The notes under the pieces were generated by a model. It was not told the origin of the DNA, searched no databases, and saw only the letters and a program-made list of their open reading frames with translations. A DNA stretch of 64,000 bases, from NCBI RefSeq assembly GCF_025699295.1, contig NZ_JAILWB010000011.1, positions 1 to 64,000 on the forward strand. The letters are read 5' to 3'. The position numbers were made by a program, and so were the translations under genes. The stretch comes from Hydrogenophaga sp. Lineage in GTDB: Bacteria > Pseudomonadota > Gammaproteobacteria > Burkholderiales > Burkholderiaceae_C. Positions 52,299 to 60,094 of this stretch are shown here, piece after piece. Numbering within the stretch: position 1 is the stretch's first letter; every line of letters begins with the position of its first letter.

Positions 52299-52715
52299 AT
52301 GAGTACCATCCGCGTCGATGTGGTCAGCGCCGAAGAATCCATCTTCTCCGGCGAGGCCAAGTTCGTGGCGCTGCCGGGTGAGGCCGGTGAGCTGGGCATC
52401 CTGCCCGGGCACACGCCCTTGATCACCCGCATCAAGCCCGGTGCCGTGCGCATCGAGAAGGCCGAGGGCGGCGAGGAGTTCGTGTTCGTGGCCGGCGGCA
52501 TTCTGGAAGTGCAGCCGCACCATGTCACGGTCCTGTCCGACACCGCCATCCGCGGTGGCGACCTGGACGAAGCCAAGGCTACCGAGGCCCGCCGTCAGGC
52601 CGAAGAGGCTGTGAAGAACGCGCAGAGCGACCTCGACCTGGCCAAGGCCACCTCGGAGCTCGCGGTCATGGCCGCTCAGATCGCTGCGCTGCGCAAGTAC
52701 CGCCAGAAGAAGTAA
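52299..52715 (+). CDS. atpC: ATP synthase F1 subunit epsilon
   Basis: 138 residues: beta-sandwich domain ([19 protein letters not shown]) and a C-terminal helical arm ([19 protein letters not shown]) that inhibits hydrolysis. Last gene of the operon. Confidence 0.97.
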   Translation: MSTIRVDVVSAEESIFSGEAKFVALPGEAGELGILPGHTPLITRIKPGAVRIEKAEGGEEFVFVAGGILEVQPHHVTVLSDTAIRGGDLDEAKATEARRQAEEAVKNAQSDLDLAKATSELAVMAAQIAALRKYRQKK

Positions 52716-52741
52716 GCGTCTCGCGGCGCCCCGCAGAAATG

Positions 52742-52765
52742 GACCGGCCTTGCGCCGGTCTTTTT
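52742..52765 (+). terminator. rho-independent terminator of the atp operon
   Basis: GACCGGC/GCCGGTC stem, loop CTTGC, then TTTTTC. 26 bases past the atpC stop. Confidence 0.88.
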
Positions 52766-52841
52766 CTTGGTCTTGCCAGTCGACATGCTTCATAGCGAAT
52801 AACATCCTGAAACGATCCAAGCAAAAGGGACCGAGCACGAC

Positions 52842-53417
52842 ATGTCTTCCATATTCGAGAGTCCGGACACCGCTCCCGAGGAAGTGGCGGCCCGCCTGCT
52901 GGTCACTTCTTCTGCACTGGCCGATCTGACACTGGGCGACGCCCTGAAAATCGTGGGGTACATGCGACCCAAGCTCATCAAAGCCGGCACCGTGATCATC
53001 CAGGAAGGCGAGGTCAAGCAAACCGACTACATGCTGCTGGTGCTCGAGGGCGATATCGCGGTAGAGAACGAGTTGCCCGGCCTGCATGAGAGCATGGTGG
53101 TGAACATCATGGGGCCCGGTCACCTGATCGGCGAGATGGGCGTGCTGGATGGTGCGCCGCGCTCGGCCACCTGTACCGCCAACACCGACATTGCCGCGGC
53201 CGTGCTTTCGCGCACGGCCCTGATGCGTCTGCTCAAGGAGGACCCCAAGCTGGGGTCGCGGCTGTTGCTGGCGATTTCCAAGCGCATGGCCGACCGCTTG
53301 CGTGAGACCACGCGCAAGCTCAAGACCTTCGCCCAGATGAACAAGGCACTGCAGCAGGAGCTCAACGTGGCGTTGAACAGCCGCGCCACCCCGGACAAAC
53401 GCGGCGGGCGAGGCTGA
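52842..53417 (+). CDS. cyclic nucleotide-binding domain protein (Crp-like, no HTH)
   Basis: 191 residues. A cNMP-binding beta roll (IIQEGEVKQTDYMLLVLEGDIAV, then GHLIGEMGVLDGAPRSATCTANTD) is followed by helices, but no DNA-binding helix-turn-helix is present. It may act as a cAMP or c-di-GMP-sensing partner protein instead of a promoter-binding regulator. It stands alone and converges on the TPM gene. Confidence 0.82.
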   Translation: MSSIFESPDTAPEEVAARLLVTSSALADLTLGDALKIVGYMRPKLIKAGTVIIQEGEVKQTDYMLLVLEGDIAVENELPGLHESMVVNIMGPGHLIGEMGVLDGAPRSATCTANTDIAAAVLSRTALMRLLKEDPKLGSRLLLAISKRMADRLRETTRKLKTFAQMNKALQQELNVALNSRATPDKRGGRG

Positions 53418-53421
53418 CGAT

Positions 53422-53949
53422 TCAGCGGCGCACGACGCTGTCGGCCAGTTCGTTGCGCCGATCCTTCTCCGCCTCGGCGGGGAAGTGCAGCACCAACAAG
53501 GCAGACACCTCTTCCAGGGCCTGCGTCAATCCGTCCTCGAACGCGCCTTCGCGCAGGCGCGTACCCAGCCGGTCCACGATTGCCTGCCACTCGGCCTGGC
53601 CCACGCGCTGCGCGAGTGCACGATCGGCCACGAACTCGATCGCATGCTCGGCCAGCAAGAGGTAGATCAGCACGCCGTTGTTGTGCTCGGTGTCCCAGAT
53701 GCGAAGACGACCGAACCAGGCCAGCGCTCGCTCGCGAACCACTGTCGCCAACGGCGTACGGGCATTGATGCGCCACAGGTAGCTGGTGGGCAGCGATGCC
53801 TCCACGCACAGGCGCACTTCGCCGCAGTGCCGTTCCTCGCTGGCTGCGACGCGGCGCGCCAGGCGTTCGGCCATGTCGTCGGGCACCGCACGCCGGGTAT
53901 CTGAAGCGTCCAGCCAGCGGTGCTTGAGGATGCGGATCAGCGTGTTCAT
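53422..53949 (-). CDS. TPM domain protein
   Basis: 175 residues from the ATG at 53949. TPM (TLP18.3/Psb32/MOLO-1) features: ASEERHCGEVRLCVEASLP and DTEHNNGVLIYLLLAEHAIEFVADRAL. No signal peptide. Last gene of the lemA-TPM-TPM cluster; 16 bases after the previous stop. Confidence 0.85.
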   Translation of the reverse strand: MNTLIRILKHRWLDASDTRRAVPDDMAERLARRVAASEERHCGEVRLCVEASLPTSYLWRINARTPLATVVRERALAWFGRLRIWDTEHNNGVLIYLLLAEHAIEFVADRALAQRVGQAEWQAIVDRLGTRLREGAFEDGLTQALEEVSALLVLHFPAEAEKDRRNELADSVVRR

Positions 53950-53965
53950 GGCGTGGTTGTCTCCG

Positions 53966-54886
53966 TCACCATCCGCCAGACGCGCCACCGCCGCCAAAAT
54001 TGCCACCGCCGCCGGAGCGGAATCCGCCACCACCACTGAAGCCGCCGCTGCGGCCTCCGCCTCCGAACCCACCTCCACCCCAGCCGCCGTGCCCGCCTCG
54101 GCCCGAGGACCGGGGGGTGTTTGCTGGCATGAACTGCATGAACAGCGCGGCCAGCATGCCCAGCAGGCCCGCGCCAATGGCCACCCACACCACGGCGGTC
54201 AAGACCCACGCCAACCCACTCGCGCTTGCGCCGGTAAGCAAAGTGCCCAGCTTGTTGCCGAACAGGCCACGCAGCATCACCGAGAACATGGGCACGGCGA
54301 ACACCAGAAACACCAGCACCTCCAACCCGTCGAATGGGTCCCCGCCGCTGGCCGCAATGCGGCCCTGTGCATCGGGCAGTGGCAGTTCTTCTCCGCGGAT
54401 GCGCGCCAGGATCTGCTCCACGCCAGCCTGGATGCCCGCTGCGTAGTCGCCGCGCCGGAACGCGGGCGTGACCGCGCTGTCCAGAATGCGCCGCGCCATC
54501 AGGTCGGGAATGGCCCCTTCGAGCGCCTTGGCGGTGGCGATGCGCAGGCGGCGATCGTCCTTGGCGATGACGAACAGCACGCCGTCCCCCACGTCACGGC
54601 GTCCGATCTTCCAGGCGTCGCCCAGACGCTGCGTGTAGTCGGCAATGTCCTCTGGTGCCGTCGTAGCGACCATGACCACCACCACCTGGGAGCCGTGGGA
54701 CTGTTCGAAAGCGGCGAGCGTGGCTTCGATCGAGGCCACACTGGCCGCGTCCAGCGTGCCGGTCTGATCGATCACGCGCGCGCGCAGTTCAGGCAGCGGC
54801 TGCAGGCCTTGCGCCATGGCCCACTGGGGCAAACACCACAGCCCCAGCGCCAGCAGCGACCGGGCCAGTCGCGCTGGAATGTTCAT
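53966..54886 (-). CDS. TPM domain exported membrane protein (YgcG family)
   Basis: 306 residues. Signal peptide ending WAMAQ; TPM domain with RVIDQTGTLDAASVASIEATL and VGDGVLFVIAKDDRRLRIATAKALEG; two membrane helices (LVFLVFAVPMFS, VLTAVVWVAIGAGLLG); then a Gly-rich tail GGWGGGGFGGGGRSGG. Overlaps lemA by four bases. The pairing with LemA is conserved in many bacteria; function unsettled. Confidence 0.9.
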   Translation of the reverse strand: MNIPARLARSLLALGLWCLPQWAMAQGLQPLPELRARVIDQTGTLDAASVASIEATLAAFEQSHGSQVVVVMVATTAPEDIADYTQRLGDAWKIGRRDVGDGVLFVIAKDDRRLRIATAKALEGAIPDLMARRILDSAVTPAFRRGDYAAGIQAGVEQILARIRGEELPLPDAQGRIAASGGDPFDGLEVLVFLVFAVPMFSVMLRGLFGNKLGTLLTGASASGLAWVLTAVVWVAIGAGLLGMLAALFMQFMPANTPRSSGRGGHGGWGGGGFGGGGRSGGFSGGGGFRSGGGGNFGGGGASGGW

Positions 54887-55494
54887 GGCTTCTTGTCGAA
54901 GTCCACCGTGGGCGGTGTCGATAGGGCAGCTTCGTTGGCGACCTGGAAGTTGGCCTTGGCCGTGTAGCCGAACACCATCGCCGTGAGATTGGTCGGGAAA
55001 CTGCGCGCCAGCACGTTGTACTCCTGCACGGCCTGGATGTAGCGGTTGCGCGCCACCGTGATGCGGTTCTCGGTGCCTTCGAGTTGCACGCGCAGGTCGC
55101 TGAAGCCCTGGTTGGCCTTGAGGTTGGGATACTGCTCAACCACCACCATCAGGCGGCTGAGCGCGCTGCCGAGCTCGCCCTGCGCGGCCTGGAACTGCTG
55201 CATGGCCGCCGGGTTGTTCAGCATCTCGGGGGTCACCTGGATGGCGGTGGCCTTCGAACGTGCCTCGATCACGCGGGTGAGCGTCTCCTGCTCGAAGTTG
55301 GCCTCGCCCTTGACGGTGGCGACGATGTTGGGGATCAGGTCCGCGCGCCGCTGGTACTGGTTGAGCACCTCGGCCCAGGCGGACGTGCTCTGCTCGTCCA
55401 GGCGCTGGAAGTCGTTGTAGCCGCAGCCGGTGAGGCTGGAGGCGAGCAGCAAGGCCGCAGCCCAGAAGAACAGCCGTTGGATGATGGCGCGCAT
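54883..55494 (-). CDS. lemA: LemA family protein
   Basis: 203 residues from the ATG at 55494. Lipobox LTGC-G after a hydrophobic stretch; family motifs YNDFQRLDEQSTSAWAEVLNQYQRRADLIPNIV and YNVLARSFPTNLTAMVFGYT. Membrane-anchored helical protein of unknown role. First gene of this minus-strand operon. Confidence 0.93.
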   Translation of the reverse strand: MRAIIQRLFFWAAALLLASSLTGCGYNDFQRLDEQSTSAWAEVLNQYQRRADLIPNIVATVKGEANFEQETLTRVIEARSKATAIQVTPEMLNNPAAMQQFQAAQGELGSALSRLMVVVEQYPNLKANQGFSDLRVQLEGTENRITVARNRYIQAVQEYNVLARSFPTNLTAMVFGYTAKANFQVANEAALSTPPTVDFDKKP

Positions 55495-55618
55495 GAAACC
55501 TCCGCTGAAATGGGTGCCCCGACCAGCGGCACTATACCCCCCGGGTCCGCGACGGTGGCGGGGCGCCAGGCGGACGCGGGATGGGACCGATGCCCGCGCA
55601 GGCGGCAAAATACGCCGC

Positions 55619-56056
55619 ATGCGCAAACCCAAACTTCCTCCCGGCTCGCCGGACGATACGGAGGCCGCGTTCTACGACGCCATGCAGCACGCCGATATCG
55701 AGCGGCTCATGGCCTGCTGGGCGGACGAGGACGATATCGTCTGCGTGCACCCGGGCGGCCCTCGCCTGGTCGGGCACGCAGCCGTGCGCGCCGCCTTCGA
55801 GGCCATGTTTGCCAATGGCAGCGTACAGGCCCATGCCGAGAAGGTGCACCGCATGGACGCCGGGGGCTGCAGCGTGCACAGCGTGGTTGAGCGCGTGGCC
55901 GTGATGACCGACGACGGCCCGCAGCATGCCTGGGTCGTCGCGACCAACGTGTACGCCAAGACCGCGCAGGGCTGGCGCATGGTCGCCCACCACGCAAGCC
56001 CGGGCGCGCGCGCGGAGCCGCTCGAAGTGCTTGCCGTCAGGCCGGTGCTGCATTGA
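55619..56056 (+). CDS. SnoaL-like/nuclear transport factor 2 family protein
   Basis: 145 residues from the ATG at 55619. NTF2-like fold signs: DTEAAFYDAMQHADIERLMACWADEDDIVCVHPGGPRLVGHAAVRAAFE and the C-terminal AWVVATNVYAKTAQGWRMVAHHASP, as in DUF4440/YesE proteins. Its stop overlaps the start of the next gene. Confidence 0.85.
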   Translation: MRKPKLPPGSPDDTEAAFYDAMQHADIERLMACWADEDDIVCVHPGGPRLVGHAAVRAAFEAMFANGSVQAHAEKVHRMDAGGCSVHSVVERVAVMTDDGPQHAWVVATNVYAKTAQGWRMVAHHASPGARAEPLEVLAVRPVLH

Positions 56057-57054
56057 CGCACGGAGACGGCTTTCCCTACCGCGCGCCGTGGTGGTTGCCC
56101 GGTGGCAACCCCCAGACCTTGTGGGCCGCGCTGGTGGCACGCCGCCACTTCGGGCCCGCGCCTCGCTGGCGGCGCAGCCGCTGGAGCACGCCTGACGGGG
56201 ACTTCGTCGACGTGGATGAATCTTTGCACGCGAGCGATTCGCAAGCGCCGCTGCTGGTGCTGTTTCACGGTCTCGAAGGCTCGTCGGCCAGCCAGTACGC
56301 CGTGGCCTTTGCCGACTTTGCCGCGGCTCACGGGCTGGCCTATGCGGTGCCGCATTTCCGTGGTTGCTCGGGTGAACTCAACCACGCGCCACGCGCCTAC
56401 CACTCGGGCGACTTTGCCGAGATCGACTGGATCCTGCGCCGCTTCGCCACCGAGAACCCCGACCGCCCGCTGCTGGCCGTGGGTGTGTCGCTGGGAGGCA
56501 ATGCGCTGATGCGCTGGGCCGGGGAAATGGGGCAGGAAGCGCAGCAGCGTGTGCGCGCCATCGCCTCGGTGTGTTCACCACTCGATCTTGCCGCTGGCGG
56601 CTGTGCCATCGGGCGGGGCTTCAACCGGCTGGTCTACACCCGCATGTTCATGCGTTCCATGGTGCCCAAGGCGTTGCAGAAGCTGGAGCAGCATCCTGGT
56701 CTGTTCGACCGCGAGGCGCTGCTGGCGGCGCGTGATCTCTATGAGTTCGACAACCTTTTCACGGCCCCGTTGCACGGCTTTCGTGACACCGCGGACTACT
56801 GGGCCCGCGCTTCGGCCAAACCGGTTCTGCAGCGCATCCGTGTGCCCGCGCTGGCCTTGAATGCCCGCAACGATCCTTTCGTGCCGGCTGCGTCGTTGCC
56901 CGGCCCGCAAGACACCAGTGCCAGCGTCGTGTTGTGGCAGCCCCCGCAGGGGGGCCATGTCGGATTCCCGGTGTCACAAGGACCCTTCGGCCTTCCCGGC
57001 CATGTGCGCGCCATGCCCGAAGCCGTGGGAAACTGGCTGCTCGCCCACCTCTGA
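56053..57054 (+). CDS. YheT-type alpha/beta hydrolase
   Basis: 333 residues from a TTG start at 56053 that overlaps the previous stop (TTGA). WWLPGGNPQTLWAAL at the start, LFHGLEGSSAS, nucleophile Ser in VGVSLGGNALMRW and the C-terminal GGHVGF with catalytic His are YheT family marks. Cytosolic esterase of unknown substrate. Confidence 0.9.
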   Translation: MTHGDGFPYRAPWWLPGGNPQTLWAALVARRHFGPAPRWRRSRWSTPDGDFVDVDESLHASDSQAPLLVLFHGLEGSSASQYAVAFADFAAAHGLAYAVPHFRGCSGELNHAPRAYHSGDFAEIDWILRRFATENPDRPLLAVGVSLGGNALMRWAGEMGQEAQQRVRAIASVCSPLDLAAGGCAIGRGFNRLVYTRMFMRSMVPKALQKLEQHPGLFDREALLAARDLYEFDNLFTAPLHGFRDTADYWARASAKPVLQRIRVPALALNARNDPFVPAASLPGPQDTSASVVLWQPPQGGHVGFPVSQGPFGLPGHVRAMPEAVGNWLLAHL

Positions 57055-57065
57055 CAATCACCGCC

Positions 57066-57581
57066 ATGGACGACATCGTCAAGGCCGCAATGGCCAAATG
57101 GCCCAACGTGCCGCATTGCTTCGGCTGGCTGGGGCTGGACGCGCGCGGCAACTGGTACATGCGCGACGACCGCACGCAGGCAGCCGGCCCGTTTCCCGCC
57201 AGCAAGGGTTCGCTGTTGCGGCACGAAAAACTGATCGACTTCATCCATCGCAACTACGCCGCAGACGAAGAAGGCCGCTGGTACTTCCAGAATGGGCCAC
57301 AGAGGGTGTATGTGGATCTGGAGGACACGCCCTGGGTCTGGCGCCTGCAGCCTGACGGCCGTGTGCTTGCGCACACCGGAGCAGAGGCGCAGACGCAGGA
57401 AAGCCTGCTGGACGAATCCGGCAGGCTGTATCTGGTCACCGATGTGGGAGTCGGCCTGGTGCACAGCGCCGACATGGGCCTGGCGGCCGACTGGGTGGCC
57501 GATGGGCGCTGGACACCCACCGAGGTTGAAAACGCGGCGCTGCCCAGACGTTATGGGTTTGTGCAGCGCCCGCGCGGCTGA
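57066..57581 (+). CDS. conserved Burkholderiales protein of unknown function
   Basis: 171 residues from the ATG at 57066. Opening MDDIVKAAMAKWPNVPHCF; GWLGLDARGNWYMRDDRTQ; WYFQNGPQRVYVDLE. I recall this family as common in Burkholderiales, possibly annotated DUF2946, but am not sure of the number. No signal peptide, no catalytic motif. Eleven bases after the YheT gene, so in the same unit. Confidence 0.75.
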   Translation: MDDIVKAAMAKWPNVPHCFGWLGLDARGNWYMRDDRTQAAGPFPASKGSLLRHEKLIDFIHRNYAADEEGRWYFQNGPQRVYVDLEDTPWVWRLQPDGRVLAHTGAEAQTQESLLDESGRLYLVTDVGVGLVHSADMGLAADWVADGRWTPTEVENAALPRRYGFVQRPRG

Positions 57582-57605
57582 TCAGAGTTTGGCGCTGGTG
57601 ATTTT

Positions 57606-57815
57606 GTGCGGGTCCTTGACGCAAGCCGGCGCGATCTCGCCAATCCCCGATTGCTGGAACAGAGCGTGTCCGACATCGCGTTTTCCTGGGGCTTCAACAA
57701 CGCCGCGCATTTCAGCCGCAGTTTTCGAGATGAGTACCGGATGACGCCACGCGAATGGCGCGACGCGTCCCTGCGCATGTCCTGGCCGAAACCGATCAGC
57801 GAGAACCGTGTCTAA
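57606..57815 (+). pseudogene. AraC family regulator, C-terminal remnant
   Basis: About 69 codons match only the end of an AraC/XylS regulator: LDASRRDLANPRLL, SVSDIAFSWGFNNAAHFSRSFRDEY and MTPREWRDA (second helix-turn-helix). The sensor domain and first helix-turn-helix are missing. The open frame has only a GTG, no ribosome binding site. It lies in the 300-base gap between the unknown gene and the dihaem cytochrome gene. Confidence 0.75.
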
Positions 57816-57825
57816 CATCTGACTG

Positions 57826-57864
57826 CACATGAAAAAGCCGGCTCGAGGCCGGCTTTTTCATGTG
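57826..57864. terminator. bidirectional terminator, 17-bp perfect inverted repeat
   Basis: CACATGAAAAAGCCGGC at 57826 and its exact reverse complement at 57848, loop TCGAG; AAAAA on one side and TTTTT on the other make it work on both strands. It ends the cytochrome c gene on the minus strand and the region to the left on the plus strand. Confidence 0.9.
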
Positions 57865-57882
57865 TGGCTCAGAGTGTGCCGC

Positions 57883-58737
57883 TTACTGCACCGCCGCCAG
57901 CATGTACTGCACGGCGGCCTTGATGTCCGCGTCCGACGCGGTCGAACCGCCCTTGGGCGGCATGGCGCCCTTGCCCTTGATCACCGTGGCGGTCAGGGCG
58001 TCCAGGCCCGTTGCGACTCGTGGCGCCCAGGCGGCCTTGTCGCCGAGCTTCGGCGCGCCAGCCACGCCAGCCACGTGGCACACGGCGCACGCTTGCTTGT
58101 AGAGCGCCTCGCCTGTACCGGCGGCCACGGTGGTGGCTGCAGCAGGGGCGGGTGCAGCGGTGGTGGGCGCAGGCGCTGCGGCCGTGGTCACCGCAGAAGG
58201 TGCCGGCGTGGCGGCCGGGGCGGCTTCGGCAGCTGCCGGTGCCGGCATTTGCGGTTCCGGGAACTTGCCGCCCGAGGCGTTGGCCATGTGCACCACGGCG
58301 CGACCGATCTCCGCGTCGCGGTAGGCGCCTCCGCCTTGTGCGCCCATGGCCCCCTTGCCCTTGAGTGCCGAAGTCAACAGGGCGTCGTAGCCGGTGGCAA
58401 GGCGCGGTGCCCAGGCGGCGGTGTCGCCGAGCTTTGGCGCGCCAGCCAGACCAGCACCATGACAGGCCACGCACTGCGCGGTGTACACCGACTCGCCAGA
58501 AGCCAGGGGGCGGTTGGCGTCGCGCAGCTCTACCGTGCCCACGCGCTGGATGCGCTGTGCCGTGGCCAGCTCCACGTCCACCGCGCCGGCTGCGGGCTTG
58601 TTGCCCGACACCACGTAGTACACCAGACCAATGATGATGAAGATGGGGGCGACAAACGCAAAGAAAGACGTCCAGAGCAGCTGCGTGGGCGTCTTGATCG
58701 GGCCAGTGTGGTGTTCGTCGTGCGCGTGGTCGCTCAT
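57883..58737 (-). CDS. membrane-anchored dihaem cytochrome c
   Basis: 284 residues. One N-terminal membrane helix (WTSFFAFVAPIFIIIGLVYYV), no cleaved signal. Two cytochrome c5-like domains: CVACH near residue 90 and CAVCH near 217, joined by an Ala/Pro-rich linker of about 60 residues. The domains share GAPKLGDxAAWAPRxATGxDAL and KGKGAM, so they arose by internal duplication. Likely electron donor to a terminal oxidase. Transcribed away from the tRNA. Confidence 0.93.
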   Translation of the reverse strand: MSDHAHDEHHTGPIKTPTQLLWTSFFAFVAPIFIIIGLVYYVVSGNKPAAGAVDVELATAQRIQRVGTVELRDANRPLASGESVYTAQCVACHGAGLAGAPKLGDTAAWAPRLATGYDALLTSALKGKGAMGAQGGGAYRDAEIGRAVVHMANASGGKFPEPQMPAPAAAEAAPAATPAPSAVTTAAAPAPTTAAPAPAAATTVAAGTGEALYKQACAVCHVAGVAGAPKLGDKAAWAPRVATGLDALTATVIKGKGAMPPKGGSTASDADIKAAVQYMLAAVQ

Positions 58738-58880
58738 GGTGTCCTCAAGGTGGCGAATCGGTGCCGGAAAGGGAGTGGGGCGTGCCTGTCGGGGAGCAGG
58801 GCAAAACAGCCTTGGATTATAGCCAAGGCCCTCCTTGCCACACGGTAGCGAGGACCCCGCCTGATAGAATCGCGGGCGTT

Positions 58881-58919
58881 GCGGCTGTAGCTCAGTGGAT
58901 AGAGTATCGGCCTCCGAAG
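58881..58919 (+). pseudogene. truncated tRNA-Arg (5' half)
   Basis: 39 bases identical to the first 39 of the tRNA at 58975, ending just after the anticodon loop (CCTCCGAAG). The 3' half is replaced by 55 unrelated bases. Confidence 0.9.
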
Positions 58920-58974
58920 GCTGTCGTCATGGCAGCTGGTAGCAACGAAACGAGTATTGGTCTTTTTACAGCAT

Positions 58975-59050
58975 GCGGCTGTAGCTCAGTGGATAGAGTA
59001 TCGGCCTCCGAAGCCGAGGGTCGTGGGTTCGATCCCCGCCAGCCGCACCA
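58975..59050 (+). tRNA. tRNA-Arg (anticodon CCG)
   Basis: Complete cloverleaf of 76 bases with encoded CCA: acceptor GCGGCTG/CAGCCGC, D arm GCTCAGTGGATAGAGT, anticodon CCG in a 7-base loop (CTCCGAA), T arm with GTTCGATC. Reads CGG codons. A truncated copy of its 5' half lies 94 bases upstream. Confidence 0.97.
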
Positions 59051-59106
59051 GCATCAAAGACATACGGAGGGTGCTCGCGACCCATGAAGTCGTCGAATGA
59101 GGACCC

Positions 59107-59487
59107 ATGTCGCAACATTCTCCTTCCGGTCTCTTGCAGCGCACGAGGCGCTGGCTAGGCGTTCTGGCTATCGTGGCTGGGCTGGCGCTGCTTGCTCTAT
59201 TTGGCGCGCGCGCCTGGCACCAGTACCAGTACGCGCAGCGCGTGGCGGCGGGGCAGATCAAGGTGGAAACGCTGCGCGGCTGGATGACACTGCCCTACAT
59301 TGCCAAGGTGTATGGCGTCCCCGAATCGCGCTTGCGCGAAACCCTGGGCTTGCCTCCCACCGGGGATGAGGACCGCAGTCTGCGCAGCTGGCTGGATCTT
59401 CAGGGCATCGACCCCGTGTCGGGGCGTGCCCGCATCGAGGCGCTCATCCTGGCCGAAACCACCCGACGCGAGGCGCCGGGTGACTGA
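59107..59487 (+). CDS. hypothetical single-pass membrane protein
   Basis: 126 residues. Hydrophilic start, one membrane helix (LGVLAIVAGLALLALFGA), then about 90 soluble residues with a helical MTLPYIAKVYGVPESRLRETLGLPP segment that reads like a HTH or LysM-type helix pair. No family recognised. Overlaps the DedA gene by eight bases, so translated together with it. Confidence 0.65.
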   Translation: MSQHSPSGLLQRTRRWLGVLAIVAGLALLALFGARAWHQYQYAQRVAAGQIKVETLRGWMTLPYIAKVYGVPESRLRETLGLPPTGDEDRSLRSWLDLQGIDPVSGRARIEALILAETTRREAPGD

Positions 59488-60082
59488 AGTCAGCGAGTGG
59501 CTGTTGACGGCCCTGCTCAACCACGGCAATGCATTGCTGGGGGGCACGCTGTTTCTCGCTGCGTTCGGCGTTCCGCTGCCTGCCACCATGATGCTGATGG
59601 CCGCCGGTGCCTTCACCCGCCAGGGCGTATTGCCGCTTGAAGGCGCTCTGCTGTCGGCCTGCGTGGGTGCCATGGCTGGCGACGGCTGCAGCTACCTGCT
59701 TGGGCGAACCAGTATGAAACGGGTGCCACGAAGCGTCACCGGTTCTCAGGGTTGGCAGCATGCGGCAGCACTGTTTTCCGTCTGGGGTGGTTGGGGTGTT
59801 TTTGTCAGCCGCTTCCTGCTCACACCGGTGGCGCTTCCGGTCAATCTGCTGGCGGGGTCGACCGGCTATCCCTGGCCGCGTTTTATGTCGGCGGTCGTGG
59901 CTGGCGAAGCGATCTGGGTCGTCCTGTTTGGCGGCCTCGGGCACCTGTTTGCGCACCAGTGGGAAGAACTGAGTCAACTCGCCGGTGATGCCGTGGGGCT
60001 TTTGATGGGCGCTGTTCTGGTGTTGGGCGGCATCTGGGCGCTCGTGTCCAGTCGCCGTCGCCGACCTGGCGCAGGCCGTTGA
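59480..60082 (+). CDS. DedA family membrane protein
   Basis: 200 residues from a GTG at 59480. DedA/SNARE-associated marks: LFLAAFGVPLPATMMLM, GDGCSYLLGR, SRFLLTPVALPVNLLAG. Members are lipid scramblase-like membrane proteins needed for envelope homeostasis. The GTG overlaps the preceding stop by eight bases, so translational coupling with the hypothetical membrane protein is likely. Converges on the E1 gene. Confidence 0.88.
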   Translation: MTEVSEWLLTALLNHGNALLGGTLFLAAFGVPLPATMMLMAAGAFTRQGVLPLEGALLSACVGAMAGDGCSYLLGRTSMKRVPRSVTGSQGWQHAAALFSVWGGWGVFVSRFLLTPVALPVNLLAGSTGYPWPRFMSAVVAGEAIWVVLFGGLGHLFAHQWEELSQLAGDAVGLLMGAVLVLGGIWALVSSRRRRPGAGR

Positions 60083-60094
60083 TGTCCACCTGGC

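Noticed and set aside
53960..54110. GC-rich near-repeats (CCACC/GCC triplets)
   Set aside because: Coding: they specify the Gly-rich tail of the TPM protein.
57582..57830. Minus-strand open frame over the AraC remnant
   Set aside because: The conserved AraC sequence is on the plus strand; the minus frame has no ribosome binding site or recognisable domain.
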